Source: Ciona savignyi (lineage: Eukaryota > Chordata > Ascidiacea > Phlebobranchia > Cionidae). Taken from it: 64,000 bases of DNA. Under the pieces are notes generated by a model, which worked only from the letters and a program-made list of their open reading frames with translations, did no database searches and was not told the DNA's origin. Each line of letters starts with the position of its first letter. Position 1 is the first letter of the stretch. Shown one piece after another: positions 26,801 to 35,600 of this stretch. Location: assembly GCA_000149265.1 (NCBI GenBank), contig CH003363.1:1080331-1144330 (forward strand). The letters are read 5' to 3'. The translations under genes and the position numbers were made by a program.

Positions 26801-28256
26801 TTATTTTAAGTTGTATTTTTAGGGAATGGAATACTCTCTATCGTTAATTGTAACTGCGCTATTAGGGGAGTGAAATGGTGTATATCACAGTTAAATTGTA
26901 CCTTGTGTGCTTTTATATAAGATATTCATTCGTTTTATTAGTGGAAAAATCGCAAGAGTTGTCGGAGGGGAAATTGTTAGATTACCCAGTGAATGCGTAA
27001 GGGAGCGTTATTACACGAGTCATCGTCAGATTATACATCGCCCCCACCGTCAAGTTATTGGAACTATTTCAATGTGTCATATATGATTAAGACCCTCCAA
27101 TAGTTTTAGTACCCCCTTTAATCCACTGGGCTCATGCAACGCCCGCAGAGTACCTTGCCCAAAATAACAACCGGCAAGCCAGCCGATGGTTTCGATCCAA
27201 CAACCTTTCGACTGCATGCAGACCGACAACGTTTTTACTAATAGATCTAAGCGGCCAAAAACGGTTAAAGAAACCTTAAAGTGGGAAACTGGGCTCGGTT
27301 AAAAAAAATAAAAAATATGGTATTGTACTTACTAAGCTTGGGTTATTTTTTGGTTTAAATTTTGAAAGGGATAATTTATACAAAGAGGCAATATACGTGT
27401 TTTAATATTTACTGTGTCGTTAAGGTTTGGAATAATGTGTCAATGTTGGAAAAACCGTCCGTACGATCGTCCAACTTTTGCTCAACTCTCCATCGCCCTC
27501 GAGCGGATGTGTGATGCCAGGAGTAGTAGAGTAAGTAAAACACCATCCGTATATGGTAGCAGTAACATATTTTGTTTTGTCACCATCTGTCTTGTTTTTA
27601 ACACTTACCGTTTGCTGCCCTATAATTTTTACACTGGATAGTGTGTCGTCTTTCAGTCGAAGGGTTGTAGGTTCGAAACTGGTCACTGGCAAGTCGGTTA
27701 TGTCCTTAGGCAATTTACTTAACTAACATTGCCTGGACCCACAAGATTACTGGGTTTCTCCCATTTACGGGGAAAACATCAGAATCCTATTTTATTTAAT
27801 CTTATAAAGGCATTTTGTTTTTCTCTACATTACAATGTGAATATTATTTTCCGGCCGGTTAGTCTGGCGGTTAAGTGCGTCGCCTTTAAATTGAAGGTTG
27901 CCGGTGCGAAATTGGTCGCTAGCTAGTCGGTTGTGTCCTTGGGCAAGGCACTTTACAGACATTGCCTGAACCCAGCGGATTATTGGGTTCTACCAAATTG
28001 AAGGAACGAATGTATCACATACAACACACTGCAATAGCTCCGGTAACCCGACGGTGGGCGCGAGGTGATCTGACGATTGCCCGTGTGTTAACCCCTTTGG
28101 TTTCCCCATTCACGGGAATAAACATGAATTTCCTAGCCCATTTTCAGTGCATCATTAGAAATTCACAATATTACGTCATTCCAGAACTACGTCAACACCG
28201 CTATATTTGAAGATTTTAAATTCGCGAATATTGACGTCAATGAAGAAGAAGCGTGA
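8839..28256 (+). CDS. TEK: Tie/Tek-type receptor tyrosine kinase (28 exons, complete)
   Basis: Exons: 8839-8890, 11529-11654, 12617-12780, 13270-13393, 13602-13877, 14117-14276, 14330-14405, 14459-14539, 15914-16079, 16150-16309, 16513-16658, 17385-17519, 17975-18166, 18285-18394, 18815-19007, 19949-20133, 20754-21020, 21663-21798, 22293-22462, 23306-23423, 23883-24015, 24580-24778, 25085-25229, 25428-25711, 26124-26308, 26615-26752, 27425-27530, about 28137-28256. All phases agree, giving about 1448 residues against about 1120-1140 for vertebrate TIE1/TEK. Order: signal peptide (1-17), Ig-like (about 60-155), three EGF-like modules (156-300), Ig-like (300-408), six FN3 domains (409-1012), membrane helix (about 1032-1055), kinase (about 1130-1405), tail. 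The EGF block between Ig domains and the tail motif YVNT are Tie hallmarks; vertebrate members bind angiopoietins (TEK) in vessels. The ligand here is unknown. The start codon is the first ATG before a hydrophobic leader and a perfect GTAAGT donor. Least certain is the last acceptor. Confidence 0.9.
9370..9900 (+). repeat. Decayed SINE-A and a dispersed intergenic-repeat copy in Tie intron 1
   Basis: 9370-9625 is an old forward SINE-A. 9608-9900 repeats the sequence found at 5732-5980 (TAAACATGAATATCATACGT and following) with small differences. The rest of this 2.6-kb intron holds a short (gatccggtt)n-like array near 10428-10475 and the element at 10800-11010; the remainder shows nothing I recognise. 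Confidence 0.5.
10800..11010. mobile_element. MITE-like element with degenerate TTAGGG-like core
   Basis: Starts with aaaactggcgac...actgcgcattaaaatg and ends with cactaaacag...ttcttcttttatgtgttgccc. The ends are rough inverted repeats of each other, around an interior of TTAGGG/GTTAG-like steps. It belongs to the same family as the element at 46576-46761. Confidence 0.5.
11738..12025 (+). repeat. SINE-B copy and partial second copy
   Basis: A well-preserved forward SINE-B begins at CGTGTGGCCGAATGGTTAAG, close to a tRNA-Ser 5' end. A headless second copy ending in GATTCGAAACTTTG lies at about 11965-12025. Both are in Tie intron 2. Confidence 0.6.
12255..12525 (+). repeat. Decayed SINE-A copy
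   Basis: Forward SINE-A; the best-preserved part is the 3' half, ATAGCTCCGGTAACCCGGCG to CCTTTCTCGG. It ends about 90 bases before the Ig exon at 12617. Confidence 0.5.
12617..14539 (+). other. Tie ectodomain: Ig-like, three EGF-like modules, second Ig-like (start)
   Basis: Exons 12617-12780 and 13270-13393 encode an Ig-like fold ending in the DAGVYIAHY strand-F motif (Asp-x-Gly-x-Tyr). Exons 13602-13877 and 14117-14276 encode three EGF-like repeats rich in cysteine, with [29 protein letters not shown] and [13 protein letters not shown]. The CATGWKG and TPGW-type spacing is the Tie1/Tek pattern. Exons 14330-14405, 14459-14539 and 15914-16079 make the second Ig-like domain (VTVECSVSG ... [10 protein letters not shown]). 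The expected first Ig of vertebrate Tie proteins (two before the EGF block) is represented at most by the short exon 11529-11654, so the N-terminus appears reduced. Confidence 0.8.
13909..14092 (-). repeat. Truncated SINE-A copy
   Basis: Reverse copy containing only the 3' half of the SINE, ending 25 bases before the EGF exon at 14117. Confidence 0.6.
15128..15656. repeat. Minisatellite in two opposite orientations within an inverted repeat
   Basis: 15128-15235 is a short array of AACTGAACCCCTT-type units. An arm of about 65 bases (15236-15303, containing CAATAGTCCCGCTTCG) is followed at 15330-15595 by about 16 units of the complementary TTCAGTTGTAAAGGGG type. A near-exact inverted copy of the arm follows at 15595-15656. 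The whole can fold into a large hairpin. It lies in the intron between Ig exons 14459-14539 and 15914-16079. Confidence 0.85.
16878..17350 (+). repeat. Two SINE-A copies before FN3 domain 2
   Basis: An older copy (16878-17140) and a 5'-truncated, better-preserved copy (17232-17350) in the same orientation. The second ends in AACATTCTATCC and runs straight into the pyrimidine tract of the exon that starts at 17385. Confidence 0.65.
18428..18735 (+). repeat. Two SINE-B copies
   Basis: A full copy (18428-18535, CGGCCGAATGGTTGACGCGA to GTTAAAAAAAG) and a headless copy (18665-18735). Both are in the intron before the exon at 18815. Confidence 0.6.
19030..19948. other. Tie intron with decayed telomere-like MITE
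   Basis: 19080-19245 contains aggagggaaatagggaaaaag, then CCCTAACCCTAACCCC, then a CTTTCTCTATTTCTC stretch, which looks like an eroded element of the 46576-46761 family. The rest of the intron shows nothing recognisable. Confidence 0.4.
21066..21180. repeat. 26-bp tandem repeat, about four copies
   Basis: The unit CTGTATACAGAATGTTGATT plus TACAAA is repeated almost perfectly. It sits 45 bases after the donor of the exon ending at 21020. Confidence 0.9.
21822..22056 (+). repeat. 5'-truncated SINE-A copy
   Basis: Starts at CTGGTAGCTAGCTAGTCGG, only about 24 bases past the exon ending at 21798, and ends at GATTATCCTATC. Confidence 0.6.
22998..23280 (+). repeat. SINE-A remnant and 35-bp direct duplication
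   Basis: 22998-23200 is a diverged forward SINE-A. 23207-23276 is two adjacent copies of a 35-base unit containing ATATATTTATTTGCGTAGTC, ending 30 bases before the exon at 23306. Confidence 0.55.
23424..23882. other. AT-rich Tie intron with decayed tandem units
   Basis: The phrases AAATATGTTAG and TATTTTAACCC recur at irregular spacing of roughly 45 bases, suggesting an eroded minisatellite. No gene is seen. Confidence 0.35.
23883..24778 (+). other. Tie transmembrane helix and juxtamembrane region
   Basis: Exon 23883-24015 encodes a hydrophobic run of about 22 residues ([20 protein letters not shown]) followed by YCR, the expected stop-transfer boundary. Exon 24580-24778 encodes a basic start ([10 protein letters not shown]) and a Ser/Thr-rich linker of about 66 residues that precedes the kinase. 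Confidence 0.85.
24058..24340 (+). repeat. SINE-A copy
   Basis: Forward copy from the tRNA-like head (GACCGATTAGCGTGTTGAGT) to CTTGAATATCCTA, in the intron between the membrane-helix and juxtamembrane exons. Confidence 0.6.
24878..25035 (+). repeat. Two SINE-B 3' halves
   Basis: 24878-24935 and about 24950-25035 both keep the GGGTTCGAAACT/GGGTTAGACACT region and an A-rich tail. They lie just before the first kinase exon. Confidence 0.5.
25716..25795. mobile_element. Minimal MITE-like element
   Basis: GGGAAAACTAAAACGGG and CTTTCCCTTCCTTTAGTTTC face each other with almost no interior. It looks like an internally deleted relative of the 46576-46761 element and starts about 10 bases after the donor at 25711. 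Confidence 0.4.
26316..26430 (+). repeat. SINE-B copy
   Basis: Begins GTCGTGTGGCCGAATAGTTA only 8 bases after the kinase exon ending at 26308 and ends in a TTTAAACTCG...A-rich tail. Confidence 0.6.
26930..27235 (-). repeat. Decayed SINE-A copy
   Basis: Reverse copy with recognisable CATCGTCAGATTATAC, CACTGGGCTCATGCAACG and CAACAACCTTTCGACT segments, between kinase exons. Confidence 0.5.
27640..28135 (+). repeat. Two SINE-A copies upstream of the last Tie exon
   Basis: 27640-27790 is a copy with an internal deletion. 27852-28135 is full length, starting CCGGTTAGTCTGGCGGTTAA and ending ACATGAATTTCCT. The probable last Tie splice acceptor (28136) is at its 3' end. Confidence 0.75.
28137..28256 (+). 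other. Tie C-terminal tail exon
   Basis: The frame ending at TGA 28254-28256 encodes [18 protein letters not shown] followed by an acidic end, which aligns with the TEK tail (YVNTTLYEKFTY...). The frame fits a phase-0 join from AGA|gtaagt at 27530 to an acceptor at 28135-28136 (tttcctag). Two other AGs (28147, 28158) put the join out of this frame unless the donor after 27555 is used. The chosen acceptor falls in the 3' end of a SINE-A. Confidence 0.65.
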
Positions 28257-29459
28257 CGTCACAATCAATAAACAATTCGAGAATCTACAAAAAATTTCCT
28301 TTAAGAAACACTTTCAACCTGATGACGTTTCGGTTTTATCACTGTGGAGAATTAATCCAATTCCAACAGATTTTCTTAACATTCCCCGACATTCAAAAAG
28401 TTCCACATTAAAAAAATGTTTTTTTCGTCGTTATTAACAACCTGATACGATTTTTTACCGTGCCAGGTTCCGAATCCATAATGGGCTCGTCACCAGGACC
28501 GTTTTTTGTATAAGGTCAATTTATGAATGATTAACCATTCGGCCACACGACCATACAACCTGATACGAATTTGGGCGACAGACTTTCGTAAAAATTTCGT
28601 TACTACCGGCGAGCGGTCTGCATATTTTCTGATCAGACCCACACACAGCATGAGTGCTGACAAACAGGGTTGGTATCCTCATAAGCTGACTTGCTTACTA
28701 CAATGAAAAACAGACATCCACCGGCGAGCTGGGTCGCACCTTGGTACGTAAGTCACCAGTAACGTAAAAGTTATGTTAAAAAGTACCCAAGAGTAAAACA
28801 GAGACCTAAACTTTGCATTCTCAGAAGTGACAACCATACTTATGCGCGATTTAAACCAGGTCCTGGCGTATGAACTAGCCGAACGTTGGACTTCTGAGTT
28901 TAAAATCTTTATCTGGACACTTTATTTTAATTTAAGAAGTTTTGTTATTGTACTCGTTATATATATTTTTTCAGAATTTTGTAACGCTTTCTGTCCATCC
29001 TATTACAAATGTTTTATGACTCCATGCCGTTGCAATAATCCGCTTATTTTCAGTTCGCCAATGTGCAATGTTTTGTTGCAATTAAAACTGTTTTATTTAT
29101 TTAACGTGTTAAATTTGTTGTTTAAAGCTGGACTCTAAGGTGTACGGAGTATAGTACACTACCCAGACCAGGTTGTTTTAATTAGACGGCTGAATTATCA
29201 ATGTAATTTTACGAGATATCACAATACAGTATATACTTTTAAAACCTGTAGTTAACGCCTATGTCATTTGTCTTTTCTTGTAAGTTATTCGGCATTACAT
29301 TAACTATTAGTAATTAAGTAGCTGAATTAAAAACACCACCTTCACACAGTTTTTGCATATTCCATTGCTACATAAAAACTAATTTAAGACACTGCAGTAA
29401 AACTAGCTTTTTTCCTGGGTATATACACATTAACTGTATAAAACTATTATAGATGTATC
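28257..29459. other. Convergent intergenic space between Tie and the AKAP2-like gene
   Basis: Contains the Tie 3' UTR (an AATAAA occurs at 28267-28272, only 10 bases after the stop; use not proven), a reverse SINE-B at 28455-28553, and two ACCGGCGAGC motifs about 140 bases apart (28596 and 28720). No further gene was recognised; open frames of 60-100 codons here have no family features. Confidence 0.5.
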
Positions 29460-29465
29460 TTTATT
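29460..29465 (-). terminator. Poly(A) signal of the AKAP2-like gene
   Basis: TTTATT on the plus strand reads AATAAA on the minus strand, about 210 bases beyond the stop codon at 29673-29675. A second AATAAA overlaps the stop itself (29672-29677) but is too close to be the likely site. Confidence 0.5.
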
Positions 29466-29672
29466 GCGCATAGCTAAACGTTGCGAAGTGTTTATCAACT
29501 GTACATGCAAGTCTTATTTACAATGCACAATGGAACAAGATCACGTAACAATACTGCTTGTGTCGACGCGTATTTCGCAACAATATATCTTGTGGCGCAG
29601 TTTTCGTAACAATGACAGTCGTCCGTCAGCAGTTTTGGGTTGCCGAAGTTATCTTAATGTAAGATTCCTTCT

Positions 29673-32600
29673 TTATTCGTCGTCGTTGTTAAATTTTCCC
29701 GCTTCCCAACGCATTGCCAGATTGCTCTTTCGCCGCGGCACTCTATTTGCTTTAACAACCTGCGTGTATTTGATGCAAAATGTTAGTACAGCCGAAATAG
29801 CTACCGATAGAGGATTAAAAAGGGTGTTGTTGTTTGTTATGTGCTTAGTAACTTGGGAAAATTCTTTTAGGATCTAATAGCACTACTTTCAGTATTGTTT
29901 GGAAAGTACAGAACGTATGTACAAAAACAGGGCAATATATGTTTAAATGGTAAAGGCCAAATTTTGCTTCGAAGATATTTTATGGAAATGCAAAAAAGGT
30001 AAGTGTAAACCTACCAAAAAAGGTAAACCTACCGTGTGCTTTTTGTATTCTGAACTTGAAGCGTTCACAATCTTTTTAGTTGTTACGTCATCTGAATCAT
30101 AAGATAGCCGTGCTGTTTTTTTGACCGCGGTTGATTCTGGAATGGTTGGTTATTTCATTTTGGGGATAAAATAATATTGCTAATGCTTGTGCGTTCGGCT
30201 TGTGTTAGTAGCACCCGTTGGTTAGCGCGGCCGTCGCCTTTCGAAAACTTTAGAATCGGAACTGGTCGCTGGCTAGTCGGCCTGAACCCAGTGGGTTAAT
30301 GGGGGTAGACAACACACTGCAATATCTCTAGTACCATACCGGGCGCTGTCCGTGGTGATCTGGCGATTGCATATGTATATTTCAATGTTAAAAGTCAATA
30401 ACTAAAATAGGTGAAGTGTTTTTGCAAGGTAAACAAAGTTTAATCGGGGAAAAAATCGTTACCATTACAAGTAAAGTAACTTACCTCCATTGGTTAAAAC
30501 TGGAGAAATCTTCTTCGGGCTTGCCGGGGGTGGTTCTACTTGTTGTTTTGTTGGAGTTTGTGACGCAACCACTGTATTTGTGACGTCATGATTTTGGCTT
30601 AGTGCTTCCAGTTGCTTTTGTTTCCATTCTTCCTCGCGTTTCTGGAAGTAAGTGTATTTCGTTTAGCGCAACTTTAAATTATTGCCACTTACTGGTAACT
30701 TTAAATTATTGTTACTTTTGCGTGATATGGTGAAAATAGCAGGAATATAAAAAAAAAAAAAAAAACGTTTCAAAATCAAATCAATTTATGTAGGAACAAT
30801 TTTCTTTGGAAACCAATTGTGTTGATTTGTCTGAAATTAATACGCTAGCGAGAAAACGCTTTCTGCAATCAATTAGTGGTAGCTCTAATTTTTACCTCGG
30901 CTTCTTTCAATTCGAGTTCCATAATAGTTTGAAGTCGATTCTTGCTCGACACGACTTCGAACGACGGCCCCGACTTTTGTCGCGTCACTGTCACGTGACT
31001 TACTGAAGCTGCGGACAGGCGATTTATTATTACGTCATAACGGCATCGTAGTCGCGTAATGCTAACCTTGCGGGTTCTGCTCGAGAATTTTTGGATCCAA
31101 AGTAAGATCCACGTCATCTGGTTGGTGGGGCTCGTCGTTGGTGACGTCATCATTTGACGACATTACTTCTGTGACGTCATCATTTGACGACATCGCTTCT
31201 GTGACGTCATCATTTGACGACATTACTTCTGTGACGTCACCATTTGCTGGTGCTGCATACGTCGGTTCTTCAGTTGTCGCTGATACGGAATCCTCAAAAT
31301 TTGTCGTTTCTTTAATCTCTTGATTATACTGGAATTTTTCGATGACGTCATCGTTTGTGACGATTTCGGGTTTCTTTGTCTCCGTCACAATGGGTTCAAC
31401 CACTGGGTCGGGCGACGTGGTAGTTGGAGAAAGTGGGACAAACTGTGATGAAATAATTTTCATTGTTTTTGGCGTCATATTTTGGAAGGTAATCCAAGAT
31501 TAATACCATTTTTTAATTATTTAATTTTAGTCAAATCGTGGTTTTTATTTGGTTAAAATGTGCCGTAAATTGTATTGAATATAAAAGATTCGAAATAGTG
31601 CTTAACACTCCCAAAATTCTGCCTAAAACATTAAAACTTACTGGTTTGATAGTAAACTTTCGCTTCGGGCTGACCGGAGTTACAGATGATGAAGTTCTTG
31701 GACTCCAACCTTTCGGGGTCACCAATGAGTGTACTCTGGGCGAGTAGGGGGCTTGCTGGGGCTGGAGAATAATTTTTTTAAGGGTCTTGCTGAAGGTACA
31801 AAATAAAGCTTTATTGTGTTTCAGGGGGCTTGCTGCGGTTGTAGATTGGAGGTTTGATGTTTTAAATCGTCCTTGTAAAACAGAGTGGGTCTAAAGATGA
31901 GTCTTTACTCTCAATTGCAGCTTTAAATGTGCTTAAATCACCATTTTTGTCGTTTTTGCAAGCAATGTTTGACAGTTTAAAGAGATGGTTTATCTTTACT
32001 TTTATACCGTGCGAAGTTTCAAATCTCTGATAGGCCTTAACCGAAGAACTTTTTTTACATAGAAGTAGTATATCGGTCGCAGTAACCATTTCGTCACACG
32101 ACCGTTCGAGCTTATTTTTACTTTTTCACAGTGCTACGTTTTAACTCCGCGATGTACCCGTTTTCAAGGCGGTTTTTGTAAATTATACTTTATATGAATT
32201 TGCCGCGCTAACCATTCGGCGACACATGCTGTATATGAATCAGTCGCGCTAACCATTCGGCCACACACGCTGTATGTTAATCAGTCGCTCTAACCATTCG
32301 GCGACACATGCTGTATATGAATCAGTCGCGCTAACCATTTGGCCACACACGCTGTATGTTAATCAGTCGCTCTAACCATTCGGCGACACATGCTGTATAT
32401 GAATCAGTCGCGCTAACCATTCGGCCACACACGCTGTATGTTAATCAGTCGCGCTAACCATTCGGCCACACACGCTGTATGTTAATCAGTCGCTCTAACC
32501 ATTCGGCGACACATCTGTACTGCTCACCTTCACAGGTGTTTCGACTTCCTCATGCGAGGCGACAGAGACCTCTGACGACTGGTAATCGTCTTCGTGACTA

Positions 32601-35600
32601 CCGCTCGACGTCGCTAGTGAGACAGGCCGATCGTGTTCTGACGTAGGGGAAGTGACGTTTGACCTGATGACATTGGGAACGTTGCATTCGATTCCAGAAT
32701 CCGCCCCACAATCGATATGTTCTGAATAATCCGATTCTACATTGTGATGAAATACAATCGATTTGGACGGCATAGTCGGTGAAGTTACTTCAGAGGAAAT
32801 GTCGGATTTTGAGTCGCTGTGGTCCTTTATCTCTTCTTTTCGTTCACTGCGGAGTAAGAAATTTTTAAACGAAAATTCCTGAATTTTAAATGTCCAATTG
32901 ACGATGGACTCGTTATAACAGTTTTATGGGCAAAAACTAAAATTAGGAAAAAAGTAAAAAAGAAGGAAAATAAACAGGAATCCTACCAGGCCAATCTTTA
33001 TTTTAGTTACCAGTTTCCGTCCTTTCCTTTTAATGCAATACTTATAAATAAGGTTGATATCACTTGTAAGCCTCATTTAAATACAAACTATAGTTTTATT
33101 GTCACCAAGAAACGCATTTTAATATGGTAAAGACGTTTAGCTTAAAATGTGAGAATTTCCCATGTATATAACGATAATGGCGATTATCGCGATACATAAC
33201 CCGCGATTATCGATACTTTTTTTGCGATTATCGAAGTATCGTTGAAGGCCTCGTTTTAATGATTAACCAATAACCATTTTTTAAAGGGTTAACCGTTCGG
33301 CCACAGGACTGTTCACACTCTTCCGCTTAATTCTCCGTCTAATATTGTTTAGCTACCTTTATAATCACACTCCATCATGGCCTTACCTGCTTCTTGGGCT
33401 CTCCTTTGTTACGTCGTTATACGTCATACTGTTGACGGATGTGTAATTAACGTCGGTGTGAAACTTCGTGTTGCCACTCAGACTATCCGATTGTGATGTC
33501 ACGGACAAACGATCAATATCTGAAATGAAAATGTGGGTTAAGTTTTTCTGCATATTCTTCGTGAAAGAAAGATGTTTATGTTTTATCCACTTATATGGGT
33601 TGAGTTTTCTGTATGGGAAAACGCAAGGCAGCATTATCACACGGTCAGTCGTCATATTACCTCGCGAATATATAAAACATTGTTCTCACACTGGTAACCT
33701 TCAGATTACTTTGCGCCCACCAACAGGTAATCGGGACTATTGCATATTGTTCTGTATGATTAAGACGCTTCTTCAGTTTCAGTAGAACCTATTAATCCAC
33801 TGGGCCCAGGATATGTCCGCTAAGTGCCTTGCACAAAAAGTAGCCAGCTTGTTTTGATTCAACAACCTTTAAAACTAAAAACCAAGCTGCGAACGCTCGT
33901 ATCAATTAAGCTAAGCAGCCAAAGTGGGCATTATCGCTGCTGGGGATTCACCTGAGTCTTGTTTCTCGTGCTTCCATTGTTCCTCGCGTTCCGCCGATTC
34001 GCGGATCTCTCGATCAATGAAGCTTTCCCCGGGAATGATGCGACTGTAGCGTGGGGAGTTCACCGGTACAGCTGTCGGGCTGGTTGGAAGCCTCTCGGCC
34101 TCCGCCTTCACATAGCTGGGACTGACTGGGTCGCGCATTGGAGATTTTGGCACTGACGAGCTCCGGTATGCCGCTGCCGGGGTCACTGTGAAGGAATTTG
34201 TTCGGCGCGGCGACGGCGACGCGTTGCGGAAGTCTGACATCGATTGGTTTTCAATATTTCGCCACCTGTGGCGGAAAAGAGTTGTTACTTAGCGTTTGTG
34301 GCCGAATGGTTAACGCGACCGATACATATACCTACTCCTATACAAAAAAACGGTCCGAGTAACGAGCGCACCATGGGAAGAATTGTTAACGCGACTAATG
34401 CAGATACTAAGATACTAATTCCATTCAAAGCGGATTGGTAACGATCCCATCAGGTATTCGAAACCTAGCTTAGTAAAAAATGGTAGGCGCGACCGATTTT
34501 AACATTCTATATAAAAAAACGGCCCTTAGTAACGAAGTTACAGCGCGTTCGAAACTATATTAAAAAAAATTAAATATATTAAGAAATGTTAAAGCCACTA
34601 AAAATAGATTATTTAAAACAATAATCTTCGAATCTTTCACAAATCATAGTGAAATGTCGATTTTGAATTGCTGATCAAAATTATGTGACACAAATTTTGG
34701 GATAAGTAAAACTTGATTAGCAAATAGCAATTGGGCTAAATAGTAGGAATTATTTTTTGCACTGAATGCTACCTTATCTTTTCGGGGACTTCTTTTATAT
34801 CGGACCTGTATGTAATGCATTATCAAAATATGCGACACTCTGATCACATTGTACAAATAAACAACTCGTCATGGTAAGTAATAGATACAGATACATTATG
34901 GGTAGACCCATGAGTGTAAAAGACATTGTTCTAACACAGAACGCTTGGTTGATACCGCGTGGACCCCATCTCAAGTGTAGTACTTATAACAATCTTGCGA
35001 AATCGCACTAAAATTGGCTAAAAAAGAGCCGAATATACAAATATAATACATTATCCTCCATTACAAAGTTAATATTTAGAATCAAGGCACCAGAAAGTTC
35101 AAACCGATTCACAAATAATTCACACTACATTGTACAAATAAACATTCGCCAGGATAACCAATGCAAAAGATACAGATACATTAATCGCTATTTTAAGGTC
35201 AATATTTAGAATCAAGGCACCAGAACGTTGAAACCGACTTACTTGTTTCGGACGTTCGAAACGCCCAGTGATTCTCGTATGATATTTTCGCTGCTTGGGA
35301 GTTCCCCTGAGACGCTACCGGTCGATACGACGCTCGACATAGATTCGCTTCGTTCGCGCTGTTCCTTCGCTTGTCTTACAGCTCTGTTGGTGTGTGTGAC
35401 GTAACAATTATTGACTTGTTGGGCACGACATGAAAAACTCCGAAGAAAATTATTTGAAAACGCATCCAGGCGGAAACTAAGGGGGGGGGGGAAGAGGGAA
35501 GAAGGAAAACCGCCGACTAAAATGACCATTAGAGGATTAGGTTTAGTGTTAGAGCTGGGGTTAGAGTTATGGTTGGTTCTAGGATTTTTTTAGTGTGCAA

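Larger units (their letters stand above)
25085..27530 (+). other. Tie tyrosine kinase domain
   Basis: Five exons make a complete kinase. The glycine loop GVGNFGQV starts at about residue 1144 and the ATP-binding lysine is in TAVKML (about 1168). The catalytic loop is HRDLAARN (Asp about 1271), the metal-binding motif DFGLSRGE (Asp about 1289), the activation-loop tyrosine lies in GVYVKKT, and [10 protein letters not shown] and [15 protein letters not shown] follow. All catalytic residues are present, so activity is expected. DFGLSRG-x-x-VYVKKT and GGTPYCGM are specific to the Tie branch rather than to FGFR or VEGFR kinases. The kinase insert is short. Confidence 0.9.

Noticed and set aside
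29464-29877. 137-codon open frame on the plus strand
   Set aside because: It overlaps the antisense last exon and 3' UTR of the AKAP2-like gene, which has clear family similarity. The plus-strand product matches nothing recognised.
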